A stretch of 64,000 nucleotides of DNA from Halomarinibacterium sp034670265 (GTDB taxonomy: Bacteria > Bacteroidota > Bacteroidia > Flavobacteriales > Flavobacteriaceae), in assembly GCA_034670265.1 (NCBI GenBank), contig JAXMNU010000003.1:62001-126000 (forward strand). The letters are read 5' to 3'. Position numbers and translations under genes: made by a program. The notes below the pieces were generated by a model that saw nothing but the letters and a program-made list of their open reading frames with translations, was not told the DNA's origin and made no database searches. Positions 33,972 to 44,079 of this stretch are shown piece after piece (the first letter of the stretch is position 1; each line of letters starts with the position of its first letter).

Positions 33972-35177
33972 GTGAACTACCCACTGTACATCGCTAAGCG
34001 ATATTTGTTTTCAAAGAGTACTAAAAATGCCGTAAATATTATTTCCAGAATTGCCATTATTGCAGTCATTTTGGGTGCTATGGCTTTGTTTATTGTGCTT
34101 TCTGGGTTTTCTGGGTTAAAAGAATTTGCGCTTCAGTTTACAAATGTGTTTGATAGCGATTTGAAGGTAATTCCTACTAAGGGAAAAACGCTTCAGCTTA
34201 CTGAAGAACAGTTTAGAAACATTCAAAAAATTGAAGGAGTCGAGGTTGTTTCAAAAACCATTGAAGAACGAGTCTTTATTCGTTATAATGGTAAAAATCA
34301 TATCGCATTTATTAAAGGTGTTGATGAAAATTATGAAAAAGTTACACCTGTAGACAGCCTTCTTTTAGTAGGTGATTGGCTCACACCAAATCAAAATGAA
34401 GTAGTAATAGGTTTTGGTATTTCGGCAAAGCTTTCGATTCCTGCTAGAGATTATGGCAACCTCATCGAAGTCTATGTGCCTAAGCCGGGAACAGGTCAAA
34501 TAAATGTGCTTGACCCAACTGCTGCCTTTAATTCTGAAAAGGTGGTCGCCTCTGGTATTTATGAAATAAATGACGAGTTAAACGGAAAGTATCTTTTTTC
34601 GGATATTGAATTTGCAAGAAATTTATTGGGGTTGGATAGCACAAAAGTTTCATTCTTAGAATTTAAACTGAACCCTTCTGTAGATGAAGTTGCTGTAAAA
34701 GCTAATATTACTGCCATTTTCCCTGAAGAAATCATCATTAAAAATCGATTTCAGCAAAACGATGCCTTGTATAAAATGCTAAATTCTGAAAACCTTTTTA
34801 CCTATCTTTTTGTGAGTCTTATTGCTGCCATAGCCATCTTTAATCTCGCAGGGACCATTATTATGATTATCCTTGAAAAAAGAGGAAATATTAAAACATT
34901 ATACTTTTTAGGACTTACACTTAAAGAAATAAGGAAGGTTTTCTTTTACAACGGTGTGTTAATGACACTTATTGGTGTCTTAATGGGTCTTTTCTTAGGA
35001 AGCGCCTTGGTGTTATTACAAATACAATATGGTTTTGTCCCAATTACAGAATCGCTGCCATATCCAGTAAAATTCAATTTAATAAACCTCTTAATTGTCT
35101 TTTTAACAATTACGCTATTAGGCGGAATGGCTTCAAAAATAGCATCGTTGCGAGTTACCCAACGGCTACTTTCTTAA
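33972..35177 (+). CDS. LolC/LolE-type ABC transporter permease (FtsX-like)
   Basis: A 401-residue inner-membrane protein. One N-terminal span (IIAVILGAMALFIVLSGFSG), a large periplasmic domain and three C-terminal spans with FtsX features (FLGLTLKEIRKVF, GVLMGLFLGSALVLLQ) match LolC/E, which extract lipoproteins from the inner membrane. The N-terminal YPLYIAKRYLFSKSTKNAVNII is typical. It starts with GTG three bases after rbfA. The cognate ATPase is not adjacent. The stop interlocks with dusB on TTAA (35174-35177). Confidence 0.88.
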   Translation: MNYPLYIAKRYLFSKSTKNAVNIISRIAIIAVILGAMALFIVLSGFSGLKEFALQFTNVFDSDLKVIPTKGKTLQLTEEQFRNIQKIEGVEVVSKTIEERVFIRYNGKNHIAFIKGVDENYEKVTPVDSLLLVGDWLTPNQNEVVIGFGISAKLSIPARDYGNLIEVYVPKPGTGQINVLDPTAAFNSEKVVASGIYEINDELNGKYLFSDIEFARNLLGLDSTKVSFLEFKLNPSVDEVAVKANITAIFPEEIIIKNRFQQNDALYKMLNSENLFTYLFVSLIAAIAIFNLAGTIIMIILEKRGNIKTLYFLGLTLKEIRKVFFYNGVLMTLIGVLMGLFLGSALVLLQIQYGFVPITESLPYPVKFNLINLLIVFLTITLLGGMASKIASLRVTQRLLS

Positions 35178-36166
35178 ACAAATTGGAAGTCGCCAAATTT
35201 TTCTAAAACTTCGTCAAAAGCTTCAAAAACAGAAGCAGAATCGTCACTAGTGACCATTTTCATTCGGTATTCTTTAAAATCTGGTATTCCTTTAAAGTAG
35301 TTTGTGTAATGGCGACGTGTTTCAAAAACACCTAATTTCTCACCTTTCCAATCAATTGCCATTTGGAGGTGTCTTTTGGCGGCATAGACTCTTTCTTCCA
35401 TGGTTGGTGGCGCAAGATGCTCACCTGTTTTAAAATAGTGCTTTACCTCTCTAAAAAACCATGGATAACCAATACTAGCTCTTCCTATCATGGCGCCATC
35501 GAGCCCATATTTATCTCGCATCTCCATTGCTTTTTCTGGAGAGTTGACATCGCCGTTTCCAAAAACGGGAATGTGCATACGGGAGTTGTTTTTTACTTCG
35601 GCAATGGGCATCCAATCAGCATCGCCTTTATACATTTGAGCACGTGTTCTTCCGTGGATAGAAATCGCTTTACAACCCACATCTTGTAATCTTTCTGCAA
35701 CCTCAACAATTTTTATGGAGTCGTGATCCCATCCCAATCTTGTTTTAACGGTAATTGGAAGTTTGGTGTGCTTTACCATCGCTTCGGTAAGGGACACCAT
35801 TAAATCGATATCTTTTAAAATCCCAGCACCAGCACCTTTGGACACCACTTTCTTCACAGGGCAGCCAAAATTTATATCAATAATATCGGGGCCACTCGCT
35901 TCAACAATTTCTACACTTTGAAGCATGGAATCTAACACAGCACCAAATATTTGAATTCCAACGGGGCGTTCTTTTTCATAAATATCAAGCTTCATCACAC
36001 TTTTTGCAGCATCACGAATAAGCCCTTCAGAAGAAATAAATTCTGTAAAAACCACATCTGCCCCTTGCTCTTTGCAAAGTGCACGAAAAGGCGGATCACT
36101 TACGTCCTCCATAGGAGCAAGCAACAACGGAAAATCTCCAACGTCTATGTTACCAATTTTGGCCAT
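35174..36166 (-). CDS. dusB: tRNA-dihydrouridine synthase
   Basis: A 330-residue FMN enzyme that reduces uridines in the D-loop of tRNA. LLAPMEDVSDPPFRALC, INFGCPVKKVVSKGAGAGILKD (catalytic Cys in GCP), KTRLGWD and the FMN motif MIGRASIGYPW are family signatures. Members of this group in Bacteroidota are labelled DusB. A promoter box ends five bases before its ATG. It is convergent with the LolC/E-like gene. Confidence 0.94.
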   Translation of the reverse strand: MAKIGNIDVGDFPLLLAPMEDVSDPPFRALCKEQGADVVFTEFISSEGLIRDAAKSVMKLDIYEKERPVGIQIFGAVLDSMLQSVEIVEASGPDIIDINFGCPVKKVVSKGAGAGILKDIDLMVSLTEAMVKHTKLPITVKTRLGWDHDSIKIVEVAERLQDVGCKAISIHGRTRAQMYKGDADWMPIAEVKNNSRMHIPVFGNGDVNSPEKAMEMRDKYGLDGAMIGRASIGYPWFFREVKHYFKTGEHLAPPTMEERVYAAKRHLQMAIDWKGEKLGVFETRRHYTNYFKGIPDFKEYRMKMVTSDDSASVFEAFDEVLEKFGDFQFV

Positions 36167-36171
36167 GGGTG

Positions 36172-36179
36172 CAAAAATA
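36172..36179 (-). promoter_or_regulatory. TAnnTTTG -7 box 5 bases before dusB
   Basis: CAAAAATA on the plus strand (TATTTTTG on the minus), exact match, five bases before the ATG at 36166. Confidence 0.6.
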
Positions 36180-36199
36180 GTGAATTTCTTGTGGAATTA

Positions 36200-38608
36200 T
36201 TATTGAAGACGATCGCCTTCTTTTGTGCTAATTGTTTTTTTGTTTTCGCGAAGGCTATAGTTTCCAAAATTGTATTTAAAGCCTATCCAAAACTTTCTTG
36301 CTTCTGGCTGTGCAAAATATGAGTTATCTTGATTTAAATACCGCGAAGTCACTGGCACATTATTGGTTTTAAAAATATCATCTACCCCTGCAGAAATGCT
36401 GGCACTTCTATTCCAAAGTGATTTTCTAAATGAAACAGATAAATCGAAAATATTTTTATAATCTAAAGATCCCGAGATTAAATTTGAAATATACCGTGCC
36501 GATATATCCGATGTAAATCCGCCTTCTTGAGAAAGAGTAATTTGGCTATATGCCTGTGCAAAAAACCCAAGTGTATTGTTTTGAGCTCGTTCTTGAGAAC
36601 TTTCCACGGCAAAAAATTCGTTTTCCAAGTAATACGTTGAGGTTACAAAGCTTGCATACCAAAAATCACCTATGGGTGCAGAATATACTGCGTCGAAACT
36701 ATATTGAAAAAAGTCTATTAAATTAGCATCGAGTTGTCTAAAAGTGAAGTTCTCATTATTCTGAAAATTTAAAATTTCTAAAGAATTTTCAATGGTTTGG
36801 TAATACAATTCGAAGAACCATTTTCCTTTGTGGGTATAGCTAAGCGTTATTTTATCTTCAATTGAAGGGACTAGATTTGGGTTTCCTTCATTGAAATTAT
36901 TTTCATTAATGAAATAACGGAAAGGATTTAAACTTTGATAGCGAGGTCTGTCAATTTTTCTAGCATAATTAATCCCAAATGAATTGTTAGAATTCACTTG
37001 GTATTCTACCGATGCCGAAGGAAACAACTTAAAATATTCCTGTGTATTAACGCTCCCTAAAGAAACTGAAATTCCCTTAACGTCTGTATATTCGGCTCTA
37101 GTGCCTAGGCTAATGTTCCATTTTTCAAAACTTTTATCGAAGCTGAAATATCCTGCAAAAATGGATTCTTCGTAAGTAAATTCATCTGAAAGCGTTGTGT
37201 TTAAAACCATACCTCCGTTTACTAGATCAAAATAATCTAAACCTGTATTTGTATCAATATTTGAATATTTTAATCCTGTTTCTATAGTTCCACCAAAAAG
37301 GGCCGTGCTTAAATCAACATATCCTGTCGCAATTTTGGTATCTTGCTTTGAATTTGTTTCGAACTGAATGCTTTTCAAAAAGTCTCCATTAGCCAAAAAG
37401 TAATCACTAAGTAGTTCTTGAAATTGATCACTATTGTAGGTTATGTAATTTCCGCCAACGGTTAATTGGCCTCCCGTTTCATTAATTTTTGTTTTATAAT
37501 CTGTCCCTAAGGCAATATTAGCAACATCTGTATTCATTAAACTTTTAGTTAAAAAAGTAGAATCTAGTTGTCGTTGTGCATTAAAAATAGCTGTGTTTTG
37601 GTGATTATTGTATTCCCTATTGGGTGAGACAAATATGTTTGCTGTGATATTAAGGGAGTTCTTTTGGTCGAAGTCAATATCTGCAACAAAGTTACCTTGG
37701 TGCCCGTAACTTTTTGTAATTCTATTAAAATCACTTTCCCAAATGGCACTTGTGGTTGTTTCGTCAGTTTCAAAAAAACGGATATAAGAATACTGATCTT
37801 TATTCTCTTTTCTTGGGCTAAAGCTATAACTACCATAGAGGTTTAACCAATTATTTTTAAAGAAGTGACTTGTCCCAAATGTATATTTTGAAAAAATTGC
37901 CTGTTGATATGTTCCGTTGATTGATCCTTTGTAGCCAGGCGTTACGTTTTTTGAAGTAATAATGTTTAATACCGTTCCAGATTCTGCATCAAATTGTGAA
38001 GACGGATTGGTAATAACCTCAACTTGTTTTACCACTGAGGCGTCTAAGTTTTGAAGAAATGATAACGTTTCAGAAGCAGAAAGATATACCCTTCGGCCAT
38101 TAAGATAAATGGTTGTGGGCTGATTTTTTATGGAAATATTTCCGCCCAAAACCAATACTCCTGGCGTTTTAGATAATAAATTCAATGAATTGCCAGTAGA
38201 AAGTGATGTGTTTTCAACATTAAAAACGAGCATTCCTGCCGTTTTTTGAATCGTTGGTCTTCTTGCCGTCACCACTGCTTCTCCCAATTGTTCGGCATCC
38301 TCTTCAATTTGAATGGTGTTTAATGATGTGTTTTCAGGAATAGTAATGGGCATGGATTTTGTTTTAAAGCCAATCATGCTTATTTCTAATATGTATTCGC
38401 CAGGAGCAATAGATTCAATTATAAAATTCCCGTTTTCATCTGAAGCTGTTCCCGTAAAAGCTTGTGTTTCTATCTTTTCATATATTACCACATTTACAAA
38501 AGAAATAGGCAAATTACTCTCATCAACAATAGTGCCTGTTAGTGTATAGTTCTGGGCTGTTATAAACGTCCAAAAGGATAAAAAGTAGATAAGAATGTAC
38601 GTTCGCAT
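36200..38608 (-). CDS. TonB-dependent receptor-like outer-membrane beta-barrel protein
   Basis: An 802-residue outer-membrane protein. A signal peptide (about 1-18) is followed by a carboxypeptidase-regulatory-like domain (LTGTIVDESNLPISFVNVVI, about 20-105), a plug-like region (VVTARRPTIQKTAG, then NGRRVYLSASETL and VEVITNPSSQFDAESG) and a beta-barrel of the OMP_b-brl_3 type with alternating aromatic strands ending in WIGFKYNFGNYS. It probably imports or binds a peptide, siderophore or glycan; no SusD partner is adjacent. The substrate is unknown. Confidence 0.9.
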   Translation of the reverse strand: MRTYILIYFLSFWTFITAQNYTLTGTIVDESNLPISFVNVVIYEKIETQAFTGTASDENGNFIIESIAPGEYILEISMIGFKTKSMPITIPENTSLNTIQIEEDAEQLGEAVVTARRPTIQKTAGMLVFNVENTSLSTGNSLNLLSKTPGVLVLGGNISIKNQPTTIYLNGRRVYLSASETLSFLQNLDASVVKQVEVITNPSSQFDAESGTVLNIITSKNVTPGYKGSINGTYQQAIFSKYTFGTSHFFKNNWLNLYGSYSFSPRKENKDQYSYIRFFETDETTTSAIWESDFNRITKSYGHQGNFVADIDFDQKNSLNITANIFVSPNREYNNHQNTAIFNAQRQLDSTFLTKSLMNTDVANIALGTDYKTKINETGGQLTVGGNYITYNSDQFQELLSDYFLANGDFLKSIQFETNSKQDTKIATGYVDLSTALFGGTIETGLKYSNIDTNTGLDYFDLVNGGMVLNTTLSDEFTYEESIFAGYFSFDKSFEKWNISLGTRAEYTDVKGISVSLGSVNTQEYFKLFPSASVEYQVNSNNSFGINYARKIDRPRYQSLNPFRYFINENNFNEGNPNLVPSIEDKITLSYTHKGKWFFELYYQTIENSLEILNFQNNENFTFRQLDANLIDFFQYSFDAVYSAPIGDFWYASFVTSTYYLENEFFAVESSQERAQNNTLGFFAQAYSQITLSQEGGFTSDISARYISNLISGSLDYKNIFDLSVSFRKSLWNRSASISAGVDDIFKTNNVPVTSRYLNQDNSYFAQPEARKFWIGFKYNFGNYSLRENKKTISTKEGDRLQ

Positions 38609-38766
38609 GACTTTATAAAATTCTACAAAAGAAGTTCATTTTGATCTTTAGTAGAGACTCTGCTTTAGCTAAGTAATTAAAATTGAATAACAAATATCCG
38701 CATTTTCTTTTAACATTAAAATTCTTACAAGTCAAATTTTAAGTATTTTAAGCTTTATTTTTAATC

Positions 38767-38774
38767 TATATTTG
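38767..38774 (+). promoter_or_regulatory. TAnnTTTG -7 box for lepA
   Basis: TATATTTG, exact match, 29 bases before the ATG at 38804. A GGAAGAAG purine run lies between as a ribosome-binding site. Confidence 0.6.
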
Positions 38775-38803
38775 CAATCTTAATTGCTAGGAAGAAGTTA
38801 TTT

Positions 38804-40600
38804 ATGAAGAATATTCGCAATTTTTGCATTATCGCACACATTGATCACGGAAAAAGCACCCTTGCCGATAGGCTTTTGGATGCTACTGGTTCTGTAACAG
38901 ATCGTGAGAAGCAAGATCAGTTGCTCGATAGCATGGATCTTGAAAGAGAACGCGGTATCACTATAAAAAGTCATGCCATACAAATGGATTATGTGTATGA
39001 AGGTGAAAAATATATTTTAAACTTAATAGACACTCCAGGTCACGTCGATTTTTCTTACGAAGTTTCTCGCTCTATAGCAGCATGTGAAGGCGCCCTATTG
39101 GTTGTAGATGCCGCACAAAGTATTCAAGCGCAAACTATTTCGAATCTTTATTTGGCTTTAGAAAATGACTTAGAAATTATTCCTGTTTTAAACAAAGTAG
39201 ACCTTCCTTCAGCAAAACCAGAGGAAGTAATTGATGACATCGTCGACCTTTTAGGTTGTGACCCCGAAGAAGTGATTCCGGCGAGTGCAAAAACCGGGAT
39301 TGGAATAGAAGAAATTTTAAAGGCAATTGTCGAACGTGTTCCAGCTCCCAAAGGAATTGCTGATGAGCCTTTGCAAGCACTAATATTTGATTCTGTGTAT
39401 AACCCTTTTAGAGGAGTAGAGACCTATTTTAGAGTGTTAAATGGAGAAATTAAAAAAGGACAACAAATAAAATTTATGGCAACGGGCAAATCTTATTTTG
39501 CTGATGAAGTTGGAACCTTACGATTAAAACAACAACCTAAAGAAGTTGTAAAAACAGGTGATGTTGGTTATTTAATTACAGGAATTAAAGATGCTCGTGA
39601 AGTAAAAGTAGGGGATACTATTACAGATTCTAAAACTCCCACAACCAATATGATTGAAGGGTTTGAAGATGTAAAACCTATGGTATTTGCCGGCATTTAT
39701 CCTGTTGATACTGAAGATTATGAAGAGTTGAGAAGCTCCATGGAAAAGCTTCAACTAAATGATGCTTCTTTGGTGTTTCAACCTGAAAGTTCTGCGGCGC
39801 TTGGTTTTGGTTTTCGATGTGGGTTTTTAGGAATGCTTCATCTTGAAATCATTCAAGAGCGTTTAGAGCGTGAGTTTGATATGACTGTTATTACAACGGT
39901 TCCCAACGTATCTTATCATGCCTTTACAAATAAAGAACCAGAGACCATTATTCTTGTAAATAACCCTAGTGACCTCCCCGAGCCTTCCACGTTAAATAGA
40001 GTTGAAGAACCCTACATCAAGGCAAGTATTATTACAAAATCAGATTTTGTTGGCTCTGTCATGTCATTGTGTATTGAAAAGCGTGGACAAATTACCAATC
40101 AAACCTATTTAACGCAAGATCGTGTAGAGTTAAGTTTTGATATGCCTTTGGCAGAAATTGTGTTCGACTTTTACGATCGATTAAAAACCGTTTCTAAAGG
40201 ATATGCCTCTTTCGATTATACCCCCATTGGGATGCGTGCTTCGAAATTGGTAAAAGTAGATGTGCTTTTAAATGCTAATGTAGTTGATGCACTTTCAGCA
40301 TTATTACACCAAGATAATGCGTATGATATTGGTAAAAAAATGTGCGAAAAACTGCGTCAATTAATTCCAAGACAGCAGTTTGATATTCCTATTCAGGCAG
40401 CCATAGGAGCCAAAATTATTGCTAGAGAAACCGTGAAGGCCTTAAGAAAAGATGTTACCGCTAAATGTTATGGAGGGGATATTTCACGAAAAAGAAAACT
40501 ACTTGAGAAACAGAAAAAAGGTAAAAAGCGTATGCGTGCTGTGGGTAATGTTGAAATTCCGCAAGAAGCATTTATGGCGGTGTTAAAGCTGAATGATTAA
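38804..40600 (+). CDS. lepA: Translation elongation factor 4
   Basis: A 598-residue ribosome-dependent GTPase. G1 is AHIDHGKSTLADRLL, G2 RERGITIKSH, G3 DTPGHVDFSYEV and G4 NKVDLPSA; domain III-V and the LepA-specific C-terminal domain (KVDVLLNANVVDALS, CYGGDISRKRKLLEKQKKG in two parts) are complete. It back-translocates or remodels stalled ribosomes. It is transcribed alone from its own promoter and followed by a terminator. Confidence 0.97.
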   Translation: MKNIRNFCIIAHIDHGKSTLADRLLDATGSVTDREKQDQLLDSMDLERERGITIKSHAIQMDYVYEGEKYILNLIDTPGHVDFSYEVSRSIAACEGALLVVDAAQSIQAQTISNLYLALENDLEIIPVLNKVDLPSAKPEEVIDDIVDLLGCDPEEVIPASAKTGIGIEEILKAIVERVPAPKGIADEPLQALIFDSVYNPFRGVETYFRVLNGEIKKGQQIKFMATGKSYFADEVGTLRLKQQPKEVVKTGDVGYLITGIKDAREVKVGDTITDSKTPTTNMIEGFEDVKPMVFAGIYPVDTEDYEELRSSMEKLQLNDASLVFQPESSAALGFGFRCGFLGMLHLEIIQERLEREFDMTVITTVPNVSYHAFTNKEPETIILVNNPSDLPEPSTLNRVEEPYIKASIITKSDFVGSVMSLCIEKRGQITNQTYLTQDRVELSFDMPLAEIVFDFYDRLKTVSKGYASFDYTPIGMRASKLVKVDVLLNANVVDALSALLHQDNAYDIGKKMCEKLRQLIPRQQFDIPIQAAIGAKIIARETVKALRKDVTAKCYGGDISRKRKLLEKQKKGKKRMRAVGNVEIPQEAFMAVLKLND

Positions 40601-40628
40601 AGCCACAGCTTCCCTTTTCTAATACATT

Positions 40629-40660
40629 AAAACTGAAGGTAATATGCTTCAGTTTTTTTT
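40629..40660 (+). terminator. Rho-independent terminator after lepA
   Basis: AAAACTGAAG (40629-40638) pairs with CTTCAGTTTT (40647-40656), 8-base loop, followed by TTTT. Confidence 0.92.
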
Positions 40661-40674
40661 GTACCTTTTTCAGT

Positions 40675-42225
40675 ATGAAAAATGTACTTTTCATTATTGG
40701 TTTCTTATATCTTTCTATATCTACTACGATTTCTCAAAACAATTCACAAATCGAAATTGATTCGTTATTACAAAAAGCCAACGTTTTTTATAAGACAAAT
40801 CAAGATAGCGCAATTTATTACTCCGGTTTAGCCTATAAAAAAGCCTTAAAGCAGGGAGAAATTTCTCTTATAGGAAAGGCAATTTCGCAACATGCAACTT
40901 ATTTAATTAGCAAGAAAAAGTACCAAGAAGCAGAAAAATTATTAAACCAAAACCTTCATAATAAATTAGATATAAGCAAATTAGATTTAGGGATTACCTA
41001 TGCTAATTTGGGGTCTATTAATTCTCTTAAAGAACAAAGGGATGTGGCTTTAGAAAACTATTTAACAGCTTTGGAGATTTTTGAGGAAATTAATTCTCAC
41101 GATTATCTTGCCAGAACCTATTTAAATATTGGCATTATCTATGAAAATGAAGGGAAGAACAAACAAGCAGACTATTTTTATGATAAATCATTACACCACT
41201 CTAATTTTAATAATAATAACAGTTTATCTGTGACCCATGGAAATGTAAAACGAGGTGCAGAGGAAAATTATGAAATCAATTTAAAAATTAGTTTTGAAGC
41301 ATTAAAAAGTATAGAAAATCCAAGCGAGTCAAGGCTCGCTTCGGTTATATATCATGACTTGAGTAAAAATTATATTGATAATCAAAAATATCTTGAAGCT
41401 ATTGAAATGGCAAAAAAAGCCATAGAAATAAAAAACAATATTGGTTATTCACAAAATTTAGATTTCTCATATTTTATTTTGGGGAAATCTCAAATTAGGC
41501 TCAACAGAAATGATGAAGGAATTAGAAATCTTTTAACCGCTATAAAGCTTTCTGAAAAACGCTCTTTAAAACCCTTAATGTATGAAATGCTTATTTTAGG
41601 ATATAAAAACAAAAGTGATTATAAAAATGCTTTCCTGTATGCTGAAACACTATCCAAAATAAAAGATTCTATTGCAGTGTTTCAGGAAAATGAGCGCATT
41701 GCAGAGATTACTTCAAAATATCAAGTAGAAAAACAAGCAAACGACATTTTAAGGCTTGAAAAGGCCAATCAAGAAACCGCACTTCTACTATCTCAACAAA
41801 CAAGGAGACGATGGCAATGGGCAACGTTATCTATTCTTTTTTTAATTGTATCTCTATTTTTAGGAAGAAAGCTTATAGCATATATCCAAAAAGTAAAGAG
41901 TGTTGAATCTGAAAAAGCAGCAATAGAAAAAAGGGTTGAAGCCAAATACATTGCCCTTAACAACAAAGCAAAAGTGTATATAAAGGATTTAGATTATATA
42001 AAGTCTGATGGTAATTATTTGGAATTTTATTCTAAGGAAAAAAAGGTTATTGATCGCAATAAGTTAAAAACTGTAGCCAATCAATTACCTCCAAACTTTG
42101 TGCAAACACATCGCTCCTTTATTGTAAATAAAAACGTCATTGAGTCCTTAAACGCAACCTCTCTAAGGCTTCAAAATGGGGTAGAAATTCCTGTATCGAG
42201 GACCTATAAGCAAAATCTTTCTTAA
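40675..42225 (+). CDS. TPR membrane-spanning transcriptional regulator with LytTR domain
   Basis: A 516-residue protein. A signal peptide-like start (FIIGFLYLSISTTIS) leads to TPR repeats over about 25-330 (for example AITYANLG-type units and ARTYLNIGIIYENEG), then one membrane span at about 381-399 (ATLSILFLIVSLFLG), a short coiled coil (KVKSVESEKAAIEKRVE) and a LytTR DNA-binding domain at 425-516 (YIKSDGNYLEFYS, VQTHRSFIVNK). The likely topology is periplasmic sensor and cytoplasmic DNA binding. TACCTTTT ends five bases before the ATG. It may control the downstream lipoprotein gene. Confidence 0.88.
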   Translation: MKNVLFIIGFLYLSISTTISQNNSQIEIDSLLQKANVFYKTNQDSAIYYSGLAYKKALKQGEISLIGKAISQHATYLISKKKYQEAEKLLNQNLHNKLDISKLDLGITYANLGSINSLKEQRDVALENYLTALEIFEEINSHDYLARTYLNIGIIYENEGKNKQADYFYDKSLHHSNFNNNNSLSVTHGNVKRGAEENYEINLKISFEALKSIENPSESRLASVIYHDLSKNYIDNQKYLEAIEMAKKAIEIKNNIGYSQNLDFSYFILGKSQIRLNRNDEGIRNLLTAIKLSEKRSLKPLMYEMLILGYKNKSDYKNAFLYAETLSKIKDSIAVFQENERIAEITSKYQVEKQANDILRLEKANQETALLLSQQTRRRWQWATLSILFLIVSLFLGRKLIAYIQKVKSVESEKAAIEKRVEAKYIALNNKAKVYIKDLDYIKSDGNYLEFYSKEKKVIDRNKLKTVANQLPPNFVQTHRSFIVNKNVIESLNATSLRLQNGVEIPVSRTYKQNLS

Positions 42226-42295
42226 CGGATTCTGTTATTCATATCGTTTTTCCTGTAATTCATCACATTCTTTTTAAAGGAGGCTCTGTCATAAG

Positions 42296-42303
42296 TACAT
42301 TTG
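42296..42303 (+). promoter_or_regulatory. TAnnTTTG -7 box for the FnIII/Kelch lipoprotein gene
   Basis: TACATTTG, exact match, 24 bases before the ATG at 42328. Confidence 0.6.
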
Positions 42304-42327
42304 GAGTGAATCATAAAATTAAATACT

Positions 42328-44016
42328 ATGAAAATCTCAAAATTAATCTTGTTTCTTTTCTCGTTAACTGTTCTAGTTTCGTGTAGCAAAGATGATACAA
42401 ATGAAGGCGCTATTAATCCTTCCAGTTTTAATTTATTATTTGTTTCTAACAATGCAACAAATGTAAGTTTTACACCCACCTTTACTTGGGAAGAAAGTTC
42501 TGGCCCAAATGGTGAATCTGTAACTTACGATTTATACATTCAAAAGGCAAATGAAGTTCCTAACGGTTCTTTACCTACACAACTTCATAAAAGTGGAATA
42601 TCTACAAATACGTATACTGTAACAAGTCCTCTTTTGGCAACCACACAATATAAGTGGTATGTAAAAGCAAAAATAAGTGGTGGTGGAGATAGAAATAGTT
42701 CTAGTGTTTTCTCATTTATAACTGCAGACGTTCAAAATTTACCTCCTAATCCATTTGATTTAATTTCGCCCTTCGACAATGAAATTGATGTCCCTTCAGA
42801 CCCTATATTGTCATGGCAAGCTGCCACAGATCCAGAGAATGATCCTATAGTTTATGATATCTACCTAGGGGAAAACGTTCCCGTAAGAATAGGCGCTGGT
42901 GTACAAGCAACAACACTTCCTGTGGGTTCGCTATTGCCTAACACAACCTATTTTTGGTACGTACAGGCATTAGATACCGCTGGAAATGGTGTTAATTCAT
43001 CTATTTTTTCATTCACCACTGGTGATGGTTCCTCTGGTGGGTCCAGTAATTATACCCTTATTTCTAGCAATGCAATACCCAATCAAGTGGGTCGAAGAGG
43101 ACATCAAATGATTAATTATAATGGTAAAATTTGGATTATTGGAGGCCTTGCCATAAATGATGATGGAAGCGGGGGAGAATATAACGATGTTTGGAACAGT
43201 AGCGACGGAGGTAATACCTGGAACTTAGTGAAAGGAAATACGGAACCTCCTGTAGGATTTACACCTAGCGAAGAACACCAAGCAGTTGTTTTTAGAAATG
43301 AAATTTGGGTGCTCAATGGTAATGGTAGTACAGCTCATAAAAGTGCAGATGGAATTAATTGGGAGTTTGTTCCCTATTCCGGAAATGTGACTCAAGGCAC
43401 GCATTATGCTCCCAGACACCAGCATCAAGCCGTTGTTTTTAATGATAGACTTTATGTCATTGGAGGAAGCGCCTCAGGGATACTTAAAAATGATGTGTGG
43501 AGTACTAATGGCATTCCCGATGCTAATGGTGAAATTGAATGGATACTAGAAACAGATGATGCGGGTTTTTCACCTAGATATGGACATCAAGCTGTGGTTT
43601 TTAAAGATAAAATTATTCTTACTGGAGGCTCAACGGGTTCTGAAAGAAAGAATGATATATGGTCCACTACAAATGGTGTCAATTGGACATTGATTTCTGC
43701 TGCAGGGCCCTTTACCGAAAGAACAGAACACGTAATGGAGGTCCAAAGTGACGGGGAGATACTTTGGCTTTTTGGAGGCAATGGAATTGACCCAAATACA
43801 GGAACCTCAATAGACTCATTAAACGATGACTGGGCTACGGATGATGGAGAAGTATGGCTAGAAATAGAGTCACATAACCCCGACGATTCTGGCTCAAACG
43901 ATTTTAAAGGGCGTCAAGAATTTGATTGTATTGCAATTGATGGAGAAATAGTAATATATGGTGGTAAAAATGGCACATCGTTGTTAAACGATATTTGGTT
44001 CGTGCCTAACCTCTAA
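42328..44016 (+). CDS. FnIII and Kelch-repeat surface lipoprotein
   Basis: A 562-residue lipoprotein (FSLTVLVSCSKDD, C19; the SKDD run fits surface export). Two FnIII-like modules (about 30-135 with FTPTFTWEESSGPNGES, and about 140-232 with PSDPILSWQAATDPENDP) precede Kelch repeats (about 240-562: HQMINYNGKIWIIGGLA, HQAVVFNDRLYVIGGSA, HQAVVFKDKIILTGGST), a beta-propeller. It may bind glycans or proteins outside the cell. The gene follows the TPR-LytTR regulator by 102 bases. Confidence 0.87.
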   Translation: MKISKLILFLFSLTVLVSCSKDDTNEGAINPSSFNLLFVSNNATNVSFTPTFTWEESSGPNGESVTYDLYIQKANEVPNGSLPTQLHKSGISTNTYTVTSPLLATTQYKWYVKAKISGGGDRNSSSVFSFITADVQNLPPNPFDLISPFDNEIDVPSDPILSWQAATDPENDPIVYDIYLGENVPVRIGAGVQATTLPVGSLLPNTTYFWYVQALDTAGNGVNSSIFSFTTGDGSSGGSSNYTLISSNAIPNQVGRRGHQMINYNGKIWIIGGLAINDDGSGGEYNDVWNSSDGGNTWNLVKGNTEPPVGFTPSEEHQAVVFRNEIWVLNGNGSTAHKSADGINWEFVPYSGNVTQGTHYAPRHQHQAVVFNDRLYVIGGSASGILKNDVWSTNGIPDANGEIEWILETDDAGFSPRYGHQAVVFKDKIILTGGSTGSERKNDIWSTTNGVNWTLISAAGPFTERTEHVMEVQSDGEILWLFGGNGIDPNTGTSIDSLNDDWATDDGEVWLEIESHNPDDSGSNDFKGRQEFDCIAIDGEIVIYGGKNGTSLLNDIWFVPNL

Positions 44017-44034
44017 AAAACAATTTATAAATCT

Positions 44035-44075
44035 AAAAACCTCATCCGGCTTGTAAAGATTGGATGGGGGTTTTT
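44035..44075. terminator. Hairpin terminator between convergent genes
   Basis: AAAAACC-T-CATCC (44035-44047) pairs with GGATGGGGGTTTTT (44062-44075) with one bulged G. It serves the FnIII/Kelch gene on the plus strand; with A5 on the left arm it may serve the minus-strand small lipoprotein too. Confidence 0.8.
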
Positions 44076-44079
44076 GTAT

